Of a DNA stretch of 64,000 nt, positions 50,605-59,912 are shown one piece after another; positions within the stretch are counted from its first letter, which is position 1, and each line of letters opens with the position of its first letter. The notes under the pieces were generated by a model. It was not told the origin of the DNA. It was given only the letters and a program-made list of their open reading frames with translations, and did no database searches. The translations under genes and the position numbers were made by a program. The DNA comes from SZUA-584 sp041656035 (GTDB lineage: Bacteria > Bacillota > Clostridia > Christensenellales > SZUA-584), in assembly GCA_964586785.1 (NCBI GenBank), contig CAZPHS010000003.1, positions 69,590-133,589 of the forward strand, in the 5' to 3' direction.

Positions 50605-51642
50605 ATGTCCAAATCAAGCAAAACCGAGCGAAACATTCATAACACGCAAAAGCTGCAGCGTTTGCTTAAAACTCTGCCAAGATTCTGCGTTACTTATTTC
50701 CGCGCCATAGAACCGCGCACATCGCCGCTGACGCGTATTAATTACGCGTACGATTTGCGTCTTTTTTTTAAATTTATCGAAGACGAGCTCGGACGCAATA
50801 CGAACAATATGTCGCCCGGGGATTTACAGACGCTTACCATGAATGATTTTGAGCGCTACATAGAATATTTAAGGCTTTATTATAATGATGAAAGCGTGCG
50901 CGAAAACGGCAAAAAAGGGCTTGCGCGTAAAATCGCCTCATTGCGCAGCTTTTATAAGTATTATTATAATAAAGAGGAAATAAGTGACAATATAACGACT
51001 AGGCTGGCGACGCCCAAAACCGCCGATAAACCTATATTAAGGCTAACCCGTAACGAGGCTTTAAAGCTTTTGCATGTTGTCGGCTCGGGCGACGGGCTTT
51101 CAAATAAACAGCTTTCATATCACGGCGTAAACAGGCTTCGCGATATCGCTATATTTACTCTTTTTTTAACTACGGGCATACGTATAAGCGAATTATGCTC
51201 GCTTGATATAAGCGATGTTGATATAAAGGCGCGTTCCTTCAAGGTGCTGCGCAAGGGCGGAAACGAAGCGATACTTTATTTTGGCGAGGAAACGGCAAGG
51301 GCGCTTGATGATTACATAGAGGAGCGTAAGGCAAAAGTAACATACAGCCAAAACTCCCCCATGTTTCTTTCGCTGCAAAATAAGCGTATAAGCGTGCGCG
51401 CTATGCAGATGTTAGTGCAAAAATATGCCTCCATAGCCGTTCCGCTTAAAGATATCTCCCCGCATAAGCTTCGAAGCACATACGGCACGCTTCTTTATCA
51501 AAACACAGGCGATATATATCTTGTCGCCGATGTTTTAGGACACAAAGATGTAAACACCACAAGAAAATACTATGCCGCCATAGACGAGTCCCAAAGAAAA
51601 CGCGCGGCAAAGGCCGTTGTACTTCGGGATAAGGACGAATAA
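50605..51642 (+). CDS. Tyrosine recombinase (XerC/XerD-like)
   Basis: A 345-residue site-specific recombinase. N-terminal SAM-like DNA-binding domain (20-150), catalytic domain with Arg193 (TGIRISELCSL), Lys in RKGGNEA, His287-x-x-Arg290 (PHKLRST), His313 (LGHKDV) and Tyr322 (RKYYA). This type (a Xer relative beside lexA) is conserved in Clostridia and may perform chromosome dimer resolution or target a local site. ATG is selected after GGAAGGAT. The long extension to 50491 overlaps rnhA and is unlikely. Confidence 0.9.
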   Translation: MSKSSKTERNIHNTQKLQRLLKTLPRFCVTYFRAIEPRTSPLTRINYAYDLRLFFKFIEDELGRNTNNMSPGDLQTLTMNDFERYIEYLRLYYNDESVRENGKKGLARKIASLRSFYKYYYNKEEISDNITTRLATPKTADKPILRLTRNEALKLLHVVGSGDGLSNKQLSYHGVNRLRDIAIFTLFLTTGIRISELCSLDISDVDIKARSFKVLRKGGNEAILYFGEETARALDDYIEERKAKVTYSQNSPMFLSLQNKRISVRAMQMLVQKYASIAVPLKDISPHKLRSTYGTLLYQNTGDIYLVADVLGHKDVNTTRKYYAAIDESQRKRAAKAVVLRDKDE

Positions 51643-51733
51643 ACATACGTAATTATTGTGCGAATTGACATAAACATTCGATTATGGTATTTTGTTAAAT
51701 ATCGGTATAATTATCTATGGGGGGTGCTTTATT

Positions 51734-52309
51734 ATGTTTCCTATTTACAACTCATACACCGGTGATCCTGTTGCTACGTTTCTAATCTTTTCATTTGCCG
51801 TTTTGGTTTATGTATTTCTTTCTTTGGGACTGTACACGGTGGCAAAGCGGCGCGGATTGCGCAATTACGGCTTGGCCTGGTTACCGATAGCGAATTATTG
51901 GGTGCTCGGCTGCTTGGCCGATCAGTATGACAACGCGCATACAGGCAAAAACTTAAAGCTGCGAAGGCATCTGCTTTGGCTTTGCATCGCATCCGTATCT
52001 TTGTATATAATTGTATATGTTATAATTGCCAAAGCTGCGTTTTCACAGTATTCTGCTTTAAACATGTTAGTTAATTCTCTTTTGCTAACACCATATTTTA
52101 TGCTATACGTTTTACTTCCTCTATTTTTTACGCTTATTATATTCTGCTATATAGCTTTCTATAAGCATTATCGCTCGTGCAGTCCGGACAAAGCGGTTGT
52201 GCTGTTGGTATTCTCTATAACTTTTGCGGTTATAATTCCGTTTGTGCTGTTTTCTCTGCGCAAAAGCGACAAGGGTATGCCCGCGCCGCCGGTAACCGAA
52301 CCGCAATAA
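51734..52309 (+). CDS. Polytopic membrane protein of unknown function
   Basis: A 191-residue protein with about four transmembrane segments (residues 12-35, 77-102, 115-142 and 160-178) and cationic loops KRRGLRNYGLAWLPIANYW. It resembles small clostridial membrane proteins described only as hypothetical. GGGGGGTG precedes ATG at seven bases. No operon partner. Confidence 0.6.
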   Translation: MFPIYNSYTGDPVATFLIFSFAVLVYVFLSLGLYTVAKRRGLRNYGLAWLPIANYWVLGCLADQYDNAHTGKNLKLRRHLLWLCIASVSLYIIVYVIIAKAAFSQYSALNMLVNSLLLTPYFMLYVLLPLFFTLIIFCYIAFYKHYRSCSPDKAVVLLVFSITFAVIIPFVLFSLRKSDKGMPAPPVTEPQ

Positions 52310-52320
52310 ACCTTTGATAA

Positions 52321-52332
52321 GAACATTTGTTT
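52321..52332 (+). promoter_or_regulatory. LexA box (SOS operator) of lexA
   Basis: GAACATTTGTTT matches the GAAC-N4-GTTY core of the Gram-positive SOS box. It sits just upstream of the -35 box, so lexA should be autorepressed. Confidence 0.65.
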
Positions 52333-52341
52333 GCTTTTTCG

Positions 52342-52370
52342 TTGACATCTATGTTATGTTTTGGTATCAT
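52342..52370 (+). promoter_or_regulatory. Sigma-A promoter of lexA
   Basis: TTGACA (52342-52347), 17-bp spacer, TATCAT (52365-52370). Confidence 0.75.
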
Positions 52371-52404
52371 AATTTAAAAGTATATATTTTGCGGGGCTTT
52401 GTTT

Positions 52405-53010
52405 ATGGAAAGTTTGACAAAAAGGCAGTTTGAGGTGCTCGAGTACATAAAAGGTTATATTGACGGCAACGGATACGCGCCGTGCGTTAGGGACATTTGC
52501 TTTGCCCTTGATTTAAAGTCCACGTCGACAGCGCACGCTCATCTGACAAAGCTGGAGCGGAAAGGATATATTTCGAGAGACCCCGCAAAGCCGCGCACAA
52601 TAATGATATGCGGGGAGAACAGGCATAAAGAGAAAATGGTGGCGGTGCCCGTTCTTGGGAAAGTAGCCGCCGGTATGCCTATAACGGCCGTGGAGAATAT
52701 AGAGGAATATATATCCCTCCCCTATTCGCTGCTTTGCTCCGAAGACGTTTTTATGCTTAACGTAAGCGGCGACAGCATGATGAACGCGGGTATACGCGAC
52801 AAAGACAAGATTATTGCGCAAAAACAAAATTACGCTCAAAACGGCGATATTGTAGTCGCTCTTTTGGAAGACGAGGCGACTGTAAAACGCTTTTTCCTAG
52901 AGGAAGACCGCGTTAGGCTTCAGCCCGAAAACGAAAACTTTCAGCCGATTTACACCAGAAATATTGATATACTCGGCAAGGTGATAGGCGTTCTGCGTAT
53001 GTTTAAATGA
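52405..53010 (+). CDS. lexA: LexA repressor
   Basis: A 201-residue SOS regulator. N-terminal winged helix (1-65), self-cleavage bond Ala89-Gly90 (GKVAAGMP), catalytic Ser124 (SGDSMMNAGI) and Lys161 (EATVKRFF). RecA on single-stranded DNA triggers its cleavage. ATG follows GGGG at eight bases. Its stop directly abuts the stop of the convergent ynbB gene with no terminator between. Confidence 0.96.
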   Translation: MESLTKRQFEVLEYIKGYIDGNGYAPCVRDICFALDLKSTSTAHAHLTKLERKGYISRDPAKPRTIMICGENRHKEKMVAVPVLGKVAAGMPITAVENIEEYISLPYSLLCSEDVFMLNVSGDSMMNAGIRDKDKIIAQKQNYAQNGDIVVALLEDEATVKRFFLEEDRVRLQPENENFQPIYTRNIDILGKVIGVLRMFK

Positions 53011-54282
53011 TTATTTCACAAGCCCCATTTCGTCCAGCGCTATCATAAGGCCAAGCTTCATATGCGCGTATGTCAGCCCCCCCTGCGCGTACACCGTATA
53101 CGGCGGCTTTACCGGAGCGTCCGCTGAAAGCTCTATGGAGGCTCCCTGCACGAACGTGCCCGCCGCCATAACCACCTTGTCTTTATAACCGGGCATATCC
53201 CACGGAATGGGCGTAGCCCGACTGTCTACGGCCGCCGCCTTTTGTATCGCCTTGGTATAGGCAAGCAGCAATTTTTCATCGTTGAGCATTATGGACTGTG
53301 TTATATCGCCCCGGGGAGCGTCATGTGACGGGTACACCCTAAACCCAAAATCTTCAAACACCTTGGAATACAGTATGCTCCCTTTCAAGGACTCCCCCAC
53401 CACATGCGGCGACATAAAAAGCCCCTGAAAAAAACCTCTGTACGACGCCTCGTACGAGCCAACCTGAGCGCCTAGCCCCGGGCACGTAAGCCTGTTTTCC
53501 GCCAGCCTTATTAAATCCTCCCTGCCGGCTATATACCCGCCTGTGGGCGCGATGCCCCCTCCCGGGTTTTTAATCATAGAGCCGGCAATAATATCCGCGC
53601 CGCATTCCGTAGGCTCTTCCGTTTCGCAGAACTCGCCGTAGCAGTTATCAACAATAATAATAATATCCGGATACCGGCTCTTAACGGCAAGCGCGAATTC
53701 GCGCAGCCGCGTCATGGATATCGCGCCGCGCCATTCATACCCGCGTGAACGCTGTATAAAAAGAGCCTTGGGGCGCTCGCTTTCGGCTATAGTCTCAAAT
53801 ACGCGCGGCAAATCCATACAACCGTTTGGCAGCAAATCAACCTGACGGTATGAAACGGACAAATCGCTCAAAGAACCGCAGTCGGCGGGCTGATCATATC
53901 CTATAACGCTGCCGAGAGTGTCGTAGGGCTTCCCCGTTACGCTTATAAGCGTGTCAAGGGGACGCAGCACGGCGTATAACGCGAGAGCTATGGCATGTGT
54001 GCCCGAGGCTATATGAGGGCTTAAAACGGCGCTTTGGGCGCGTACTACGCGCGCGAAAACATCGGAGAGAGCCTGCCTTCCTTCGTCCGCGTAACCGTAG
54101 CCGGTGGACGGCGCGAAATGACGGGGGCTTATGTTTTTTTCCCAAAAGGCCTCTATAACTTTATACTGGTTTTCTTCCGATAATTTCTCAGTATCGTAAA
54201 AGAAATTTAAAAGCGAAGCCTCCGCCTTATTAACAACGGCGAAAGCCTCCTCGCTTATACCCATTCTTTTAAGATGCCGCAT
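53011..54282 (-). CDS. ynbB: PLP-dependent methionine gamma-lyase-family protein (YnbB-like)
   Basis: A 423-residue PLP enzyme known in Firmicutes as YnbB or aluminium-resistance protein, of the Cys/Met-metabolism superfamily. PLP-lysine in GSMIKNPGGG (about residue 245), and the motif FYDTEKL-like N-terminal and SGTHAIALALYAVL strands. The substrate is unknown, and a carbon-sulfur lyase role is an inference. It overlaps hfq by one base and is the last gene of the mutS operon. It shares the classic hfq-ynbB neighbourhood. Confidence 0.9.
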   Translation of the reverse strand: MRHLKRMGISEEAFAVVNKAEASLLNFFYDTEKLSEENQYKVIEAFWEKNISPRHFAPSTGYGYADEGRQALSDVFARVVRAQSAVLSPHIASGTHAIALALYAVLRPLDTLISVTGKPYDTLGSVIGYDQPADCGSLSDLSVSYRQVDLLPNGCMDLPRVFETIAESERPKALFIQRSRGYEWRGAISMTRLREFALAVKSRYPDIIIIVDNCYGEFCETEEPTECGADIIAGSMIKNPGGGIAPTGGYIAGREDLIRLAENRLTCPGLGAQVGSYEASYRGFFQGLFMSPHVVGESLKGSILYSKVFEDFGFRVYPSHDAPRGDITQSIMLNDEKLLLAYTKAIQKAAAVDSRATPIPWDMPGYKDKVVMAAGTFVQGASIELSADAPVKPPYTVYAQGGLTYAHMKLGLMIALDEMGLVK

Positions 54283-54536
54283 TACTCTTCCGACGACTCT
54301 TTTGACTTATCAAAGAATTGAAACAATATTGGGCGGGAGGGTGATATCGTAGAAACAGCATGTTTGTAAATCATCATCTGTTTGCCTTCACTGTCAAGTA
54401 TAATCGTGAAATTGTCGAACCCTTTGACTACGCCTTTTATCTGGTATCCGTTTGTCAAATGGATTGTAACATTAACGTGCTCTTTGCGTACCTGATTTAA
54501 AAATACATCCTGCAGTATTATTATAGGCTTCTGCAT
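54282..54536 (-). CDS. hfq: RNA chaperone Hfq
   Basis: An 84-residue Sm-like hexamer subunit that helps small RNAs pair with mRNA. Sm1 (VTIHLTNGYQIKGVVKGFDNFTIIL) and Sm2 (YKHAVSTISPS) motifs are plain. The start was set at MQKP because GGAAAGGGG lies seven bases before it; the ORF's first ATG includes that site. miaA ends one base before it. Confidence 0.95.
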   Translation of the reverse strand: MQKPIIILQDVFLNQVRKEHVNVTIHLTNGYQIKGVVKGFDNFTIILDSEGKQMMIYKHAVSTISPSRPILFQFFDKSKESSEE

Positions 54537-54537
54537 A

Positions 54538-55461
54538 TTAAAACCCCTTTCCATCCGTATATGTTATTATACCATAAACCAGTTCTTCTAAACAGCTGAA
54601 CCGGCATATATTAAACCACATAATGCGTGAATCACGCTTAAACCACGTAATCTGTCTTTTGGCGTACCTTCGTGTATTGCGTTTTATAATGGCGGCCGTT
54701 TCGTCAAGAGTGGCCTTGCCTTCAAAATATGCGTAAAACTCCTTGTAGCCTATTGCCTTTAGCGCGTTGGAATCGCCGTATTTTTCAAAAAGCGTACGCG
54801 CCTCGGCCTCAAGCCCCCGTTTTATCATTTCGTCAACACGGGCGTTAATACGCTCATACAGCATATCCCTTGGCATTGTAAGCCCTATAATCAAAAACGA
54901 GTCGTTTTCATTGGGCTTTAAAAAATCGTACTTTTCCCATCCGCCCGATTCTATTAGCTCTAAACGCCGTATAATACGCCTTGTATCACGGCGTGAAATC
55001 AAATTGGCATATTCAGGGTCTTTTTGTTTCAGTTCATTATACAGGTATTCAATACTTTTGTCATCAGCGAGTTGTGTATATTTTTGTCGTAATCCGCGGT
55101 CAGGCGCCGTATTTCCAAAGTTAAGCGAATAAACGAGAGAATTTATGTAAAGCCCCGTGCCTCCGCAGACAACAGGCGTTTGCCCCTTCGCGTTGCACAT
55201 CTTTATTTTATCGAACGCGTCGCGTTTAAAATCGGCGGCGGTATACGCCGTATTAGGCTCCGTGATATCAATAAGATAATGCGTAACGCCCCGCGTTTGG
55301 CGCGGAGTGATTTTGGCGGTGCCTATATCCAGCCCCCTGTAAATTTGCATACTGTCAGCCGAAATTACCGGAACTTTTTTTGCCTTGGCGTACTCTATGG
55401 AAACCTGCGATTTTCCGCTGGCGGTGGGGCCTGTAATAACAATAAATCTGCGCCCGCTCAT
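54538..55461 (-). CDS. miaA: tRNA dimethylallyltransferase
   Basis: A 307-residue enzyme that adds the dimethylallyl group to A37 of tRNAs reading UNN codons. P-loop GPTASGKS, SADSMQIYRGLDIGTAK and CGGTGLYINSL motifs. Its product is the substrate of MiaB, also encoded in the window. It overlaps mutL by four bases in the mutS operon, an arrangement conserved in bacteria. Confidence 0.97.
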   Translation of the reverse strand: MSGRRFIVITGPTASGKSQVSIEYAKAKKVPVISADSMQIYRGLDIGTAKITPRQTRGVTHYLIDITEPNTAYTAADFKRDAFDKIKMCNAKGQTPVVCGGTGLYINSLVYSLNFGNTAPDRGLRQKYTQLADDKSIEYLYNELKQKDPEYANLISRRDTRRIIRRLELIESGGWEKYDFLKPNENDSFLIIGLTMPRDMLYERINARVDEMIKRGLEAEARTLFEKYGDSNALKAIGYKEFYAYFEGKATLDETAAIIKRNTRRYAKRQITWFKRDSRIMWFNICRFSCLEELVYGIITYTDGKGF

Positions 55462-57218
55462 AAAACCCTTTTAAAGCTTTTTTCAAGCTGTTTTTTAGTT
55501 ATTATTGTGATAACCGGTCTGCCGTGAGGGCATGTAGGCATAACGTCCGTTTCAAGAAAAGCCTCGACCAGCTTTATGAGCGCGTCTTTTGGCAGGCTGT
55601 CCCCCGCTTTTACTGCCCGCCTGCACGCCGCGCGTATAACCGCTTCGCGCATAAGCACTGCGTCGCCGCGGTTTTTCCCTATCTCTTCCACCGCGTCGTA
55701 CAAAGTATTTTCAATATCGGCAAAACCGCCTATCGCGGGTACAGCCGAAAGCTTGTACTCAAGCGCACCGAACGGCTCTATTTCAAAACCCAGCGATGAA
55801 AGCAGCTTTGCGTTTTCGTCTATAAGGTTTTTTTGTTCGTGAGAAACCCTTAGCACATGCGGACGCAGCAACGTCTGCGAGCCGCCGCTTTTTAAAGATA
55901 AAAACTTATCATAAAGCAAGCGCTCGTGCGCGGCGTGCTGGTCTATTATAAGAAGATTGTCTCCCTGCTCGACAAGAACATAAGCAGCTAAAAAGGTGCC
56001 TATTAATCTATAGTTTAAACCCTGCCGCGACGCGGCGTCACTCAAACCGCTTTGCTCGCGCCTCGTATATTCATATACGGGTTTATCGCTTTCGTTTGCG
56101 CAAGCTTGCTCGTTAAGCGCGAAATGAGAAAAGCCGGAGAAAAACGCGGTCTGCAAAACCTCGCTCGGCGCGCGCATTTCCACGCTGACAGATTTTTTTT
56201 CAGGACGGGCGTCAATTTCCATCGTTACGCCGCCGTGTATGCGCCGGCACGCTGTGTTTATCGCTTCCTTTATAACGTATTCAACCGCCGTTATGTCTAA
56301 AAAGCGAACCTGTAGCTTATTAGGGTGTACGTTTACGTCCGTCGCGCCGGGGGGCAGAGTAATATTGAGCAAATAAAAAGGGTGTTCTCCTTTAACCAGC
56401 GTTTGACCGTACGCCTTTTTAATTATATCGGCAAGAGCCGTGCTGCGCACAAAGCGCCTGTTTACAAAAACGGAGCCTTTTTGCCTGTTGTTCATTACGG
56501 CGCCGGGGCGCGAAACGTACCCTTGCGCCTTTATGCCGTTAGCCTCATAAGATACGTATTCGATGTTATCCATAAGAGAGCCGCCGTATACGCAGAATAT
56601 GGCGTCAAGCGGATTGCCGTTTCCCGGGCTGTGATATATTGTTTTTTGCTGCGACGTATAATGAAACGATATTTCGGGGAACGCGAGTATATAGCGCGAC
56701 ATTAAATCGGATATGTACGCCGCTTCTTTTGATTCGCTTTTTAAGAACTTAAGCCTTGCCGGAACATTGCAGAAAAGCCGGCTTACCGTAACGGTTGTGC
56801 CGTCCGGAAGACCGGCGGGCTGTATGTCGATAAAGCGCCCGCAAGAAATGCGAATTTTAGTACCCAGGTCTTCCTCTTTGCGTTTTGTAGTCATCTCCGC
56901 AATGGAAACCGAAGCTATACTGCTTAACGCCTCGCCGCGAAAACCCTGTGTGGTTATAAGAAAAAGGTCCTGCTCGGAAGCTATTTTGCTTGTCGCGTGC
57001 TTTTCAAATGCCAGGGAAACCTCGCCCGAGGCTATGCCGCACCCGTTATCGGAAACGGTAATCTTTTTTATGCCGCCGCCCTCAATGCTGACGGATACGG
57101 CGTTCGCCCCCGCGTCAACGGCGTTTTCCACAAGCTCTTTTACAACGCTTAGCGGCCGCTCCACAACCTCGCCCGCGGCTATTTTGTCACAAACACTTTT
57201 AGGGAGTTTTTTAATCAT
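55458..57218 (-). CDS. mutL: DNA mismatch repair protein MutL
   Basis: A 586-residue GHKL ATPase and endonuclease. The N-terminal domain has ENAVDAGA, DNGCGI and GFRGEALSSIASVS motifs. The C-terminal dimerisation/endonuclease domain contains DQHAAHERLLYD (the DQHA-x2-E-x4-E metal motif), and ends with CPHGRPV, so this MutL is an active nicking type, as expected without MutH. Start after GGAGGCCGCATG-like sequence. It lies ten bases after mutS. Confidence 0.97.
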   Translation of the reverse strand: MIKKLPKSVCDKIAAGEVVERPLSVVKELVENAVDAGANAVSVSIEGGGIKKITVSDNGCGIASGEVSLAFEKHATSKIASEQDLFLITTQGFRGEALSSIASVSIAEMTTKRKEEDLGTKIRISCGRFIDIQPAGLPDGTTVTVSRLFCNVPARLKFLKSESKEAAYISDLMSRYILAFPEISFHYTSQQKTIYHSPGNGNPLDAIFCVYGGSLMDNIEYVSYEANGIKAQGYVSRPGAVMNNRQKGSVFVNRRFVRSTALADIIKKAYGQTLVKGEHPFYLLNITLPPGATDVNVHPNKLQVRFLDITAVEYVIKEAINTACRRIHGGVTMEIDARPEKKSVSVEMRAPSEVLQTAFFSGFSHFALNEQACANESDKPVYEYTRREQSGLSDAASRQGLNYRLIGTFLAAYVLVEQGDNLLIIDQHAAHERLLYDKFLSLKSGGSQTLLRPHVLRVSHEQKNLIDENAKLLSSLGFEIEPFGALEYKLSAVPAIGGFADIENTLYDAVEEIGKNRGDAVLMREAVIRAACRRAVKAGDSLPKDALIKLVEAFLETDVMPTCPHGRPVITIITKKQLEKSFKRVL

Positions 57219-57228
57219 GCGGCCTCCG

Positions 57229-59790
57229 TTACAGACTGTGCTTTATATCGCTAAGCACCTTTAAAGCGTCAAGCGGCGTTATATTGTCTATATTGATATT
57301 TTTTATAATATCGGCAAGCTCGCTGCCATCTGGCGCGCTCTCTTGCTTTTTTCGCTGCGCACCAAGCAGTTTTTTATCCTTTTCCGCCAAAGCGCGCATT
57401 ATTACTTTCGCCCTGTCCGTAACGCGCGACGGAACCCCCGCAAGGCGCGCCACCTCTATGCCGAAGCTTTTATCCGCCCCGCCCCGCACTATTTTGTGCA
57501 GGAAAACAACGTTATCCCCCATTTCCCTGACTGTAACGGAATAATTGCATACTCCGGCAGCCGTGCCCTCAAGCTCTGTCAGCTCGTGAAAATGCGTGGC
57601 AAAAAGCGTTTTCGCGCGTATATGGCCGCTTATATGCTCCACTACCGACCACGCTATTGAAAGCCCGTCGAGGGTGCTTGTGCCCCGTCCTATCTCATCG
57701 AGTATAAGAAGGCTTTTATCCGTGGCGTTGTTTAATATGTACGCCACCTCGTTCATTTCCACCATAAATGTGCTTTGCCCCGAAGCCAAGTTGTCCGAAG
57801 CCCCAACGCGTGTGAATATTTTATCCACTATGCAAATGCTCGCTTTATCGGCGGGCACGAAACAGCCCATATGCGCCATAAGCACAATAAGCGCCGTTTG
57901 ACGAAGATAGGTGCTTTTTCCCGCCATATTAGGGCCGGTCAAAATGATTATTTTTCTCTCGTCGTTCATTTCGGTATCGTTTTTGACAAATGATTGGCGG
58001 ACGGCGGTTTCCACCACCGGATGGCGGCCGCCCTCTATAGAAAGCGCGCCGTTTGCGGACATTTTGGGACGCACGTAGTTTTTCTCGTAAGCTATTGCCG
58101 CAAAGCTGCCGAGCATATCGGCAAAAGCCACCGTTTGCGCCGCGGCAAGAAAACGGTTAATATTCGCGGCAAGCGTTTTTCTTATATCCACAAAGCAATC
58201 ATATTCAAGCGCTATGCATTTCTCCTGCGCGCCCGTCAGTTTTTGCTCCATTTCTTTAAGCTCGGGCGTAATAAAGCGTTCGCAGCCGGCAAGCGTCTGT
58301 TTGCGCATATACCTGAACGGCACGAGCTCAAGGTAAGATTTGGTTACCTCTATATAATAGCCGAAAACCTTGTTGTAGCCTATTTTTAAGTTTTTAATGC
58401 CTGTGCTTTTGCGCTCGGAACTCTCAAGGGACGCAATCCATTCCAGACCTTTTTGAGCGGAATACTTAAGCTCGTCAATCTTCGGATTATATCCTTTTTT
58501 AATAATACCGCCGTCGGTAATTCCCGCGGGCGCGTCCTCGTCTATGGCCGAGTCTATTAATAAAAGAATGTCTTCCATAACGTCAAGATTATCATGCAGG
58601 CGGGCGAGCATAACGCTTTTGCGCCCAGAAAGCGCGGTTTTTAAGGCGGGAAGCTTTTTTAAAGAAGCGGCTATGGAAAGAGCGCCGCGCGCGTCGAGCG
58701 TGCCGTATGAGATGCGCGAAGCGAGCCGTTCTATATCAAATACTCCGTCAAGCGCCAAAGATAAGCTGTCGGCAAGCTTTAGGTCTTCCTTTATTTCGTT
58801 TACGGCGTCCAAGCGTTCGTTTATTATGTTTATATCCTGCAGCGGCTCATTAACGCTGCGTTTTAGCAGCCTCGCCCCCATTGCCGTTACGGTGCGGTCA
58901 ATAGTTCCGAATAAAGAACCCCCCGTCCTGCCGTCACGCAGAGTTTTTACAAGCTCAAGATTGGAGCGGGTGTACAAATCAAGAGACATGTATGAATCTT
59001 TGTTTATAACCCGAATAGCGTTTATATGAGAAAGCGCGTTTTTTTGAGTTTCTTTTAAATAATCTATCAACGCGCCCGCCGCGCCCGTCGAAACGCTTTT
59101 TTCATCCGCGCCGAAACCCGAAAGATTTTTAACGCGAAAATGAGCCTTGAGAGTATCCGCCGCGGTATCCGTCTCGAATGTAAAATCCGGATATTCGCTT
59201 ACAAATATATTTTGTTCCTTTATGATATTGTCGAGCCGCTTTATTATATTCTCTGCCGACCGGCTGTAAATAATCTCGCTTGGCTGTATATGCGAAAGCT
59301 CGCTCGGTACGGCTTCGTTTTCGTCGTTGCATTCGCCCGCGCAAAAAGCGCCGGTTGACACGTCCGCGTACGCGTAGCCTATTGTATTTTCGTTTTTGTG
59401 CAGCGAAACAATATAGTTGTTATCCGAATCGTTAAGGCTTATATTTTCAGTGACCGTACCGGGCGTTATAATGCGCACAACGTCCCGCTCCACGATTCCT
59501 TTGCTCTGCGACGGGTCGGACAGCTGTTCGCATACGGCGACCTTATAGCCTTTTTTTATAAGCTTGTCTATATAACCCTGCGCGGAATGGTGAGGCACAC
59601 CGCACATCGGCGCGCGTTCCGGCAAACCGCAATCCCTTGCCGTAAGCACTATTTCCAGCTCGCGGGAGGCGCATAACGCGTCTTCGAAAAAAAGCTCGTA
59701 GAAATCTCCCAGGCGGTACATCAAAAGAGCGTCTTTATGCTTTTCTTTAAGTTTTATGTATTGCTGCATCATGGGCGTTAGCTGCGGCAT
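57229..59790 (-). CDS. mutS: DNA mismatch repair protein MutS
   Basis: An 853-residue mismatch-recognition protein. The N-terminal mismatch-binding motif is YRLGDFYELFFEDA with Phe-x-Glu, and the ATPase has Walker A GPNMAGKSTYLRQ, LLILDEIGRGTS and a late ATHFHELT helix. C-terminal tail (DITPLDALKVLSDIKHSL) is the tetramer/beta-clamp region. It is the first gene of the operon mutS-mutL-miaA-hfq-ynbB with a promoter at 59834. Confidence 0.97.
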   Translation of the reverse strand: MPQLTPMMQQYIKLKEKHKDALLMYRLGDFYELFFEDALCASRELEIVLTARDCGLPERAPMCGVPHHSAQGYIDKLIKKGYKVAVCEQLSDPSQSKGIVERDVVRIITPGTVTENISLNDSDNNYIVSLHKNENTIGYAYADVSTGAFCAGECNDENEAVPSELSHIQPSEIIYSRSAENIIKRLDNIIKEQNIFVSEYPDFTFETDTAADTLKAHFRVKNLSGFGADEKSVSTGAAGALIDYLKETQKNALSHINAIRVINKDSYMSLDLYTRSNLELVKTLRDGRTGGSLFGTIDRTVTAMGARLLKRSVNEPLQDINIINERLDAVNEIKEDLKLADSLSLALDGVFDIERLASRISYGTLDARGALSIAASLKKLPALKTALSGRKSVMLARLHDNLDVMEDILLLIDSAIDEDAPAGITDGGIIKKGYNPKIDELKYSAQKGLEWIASLESSERKSTGIKNLKIGYNKVFGYYIEVTKSYLELVPFRYMRKQTLAGCERFITPELKEMEQKLTGAQEKCIALEYDCFVDIRKTLAANINRFLAAAQTVAFADMLGSFAAIAYEKNYVRPKMSANGALSIEGGRHPVVETAVRQSFVKNDTEMNDERKIIILTGPNMAGKSTYLRQTALIVLMAHMGCFVPADKASICIVDKIFTRVGASDNLASGQSTFMVEMNEVAYILNNATDKSLLILDEIGRGTSTLDGLSIAWSVVEHISGHIRAKTLFATHFHELTELEGTAAGVCNYSVTVREMGDNVVFLHKIVRGGADKSFGIEVARLAGVPSRVTDRAKVIMRALAEKDKKLLGAQRKKQESAPDGSELADIIKNINIDNITPLDALKVLSDIKHSL

Positions 59791-59833
59791 AGTCCCTCCG
59801 GCTTATAGAAAATATAGCGGTTTAATCCCGCAT

Positions 59834-59862
59834 ATTATAACACAAAAACTATGCGTGTTGAA
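59834..59862 (-). promoter_or_regulatory. Promoter of the mutS operon
   Basis: On the minus strand TTCAAC (59857-59862), 17-bp spacer, TATAAT (59834-59839). Its -35 overlaps that of the divergent lipoprotein gene. Confidence 0.7.
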
Positions 59863-59886
59863 TTACATACGCGTATACATTATAAT
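59858..59886 (+). promoter_or_regulatory. Promoter of the LppM-like lipoprotein gene
   Basis: TTGAAT (59858-59863), 17-bp spacer, TATAAT (59881-59886). Confidence 0.75.
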
Positions 59887-59912
59887 TTAAAAATAAATAT
59901 GTTGGAGAGCGT

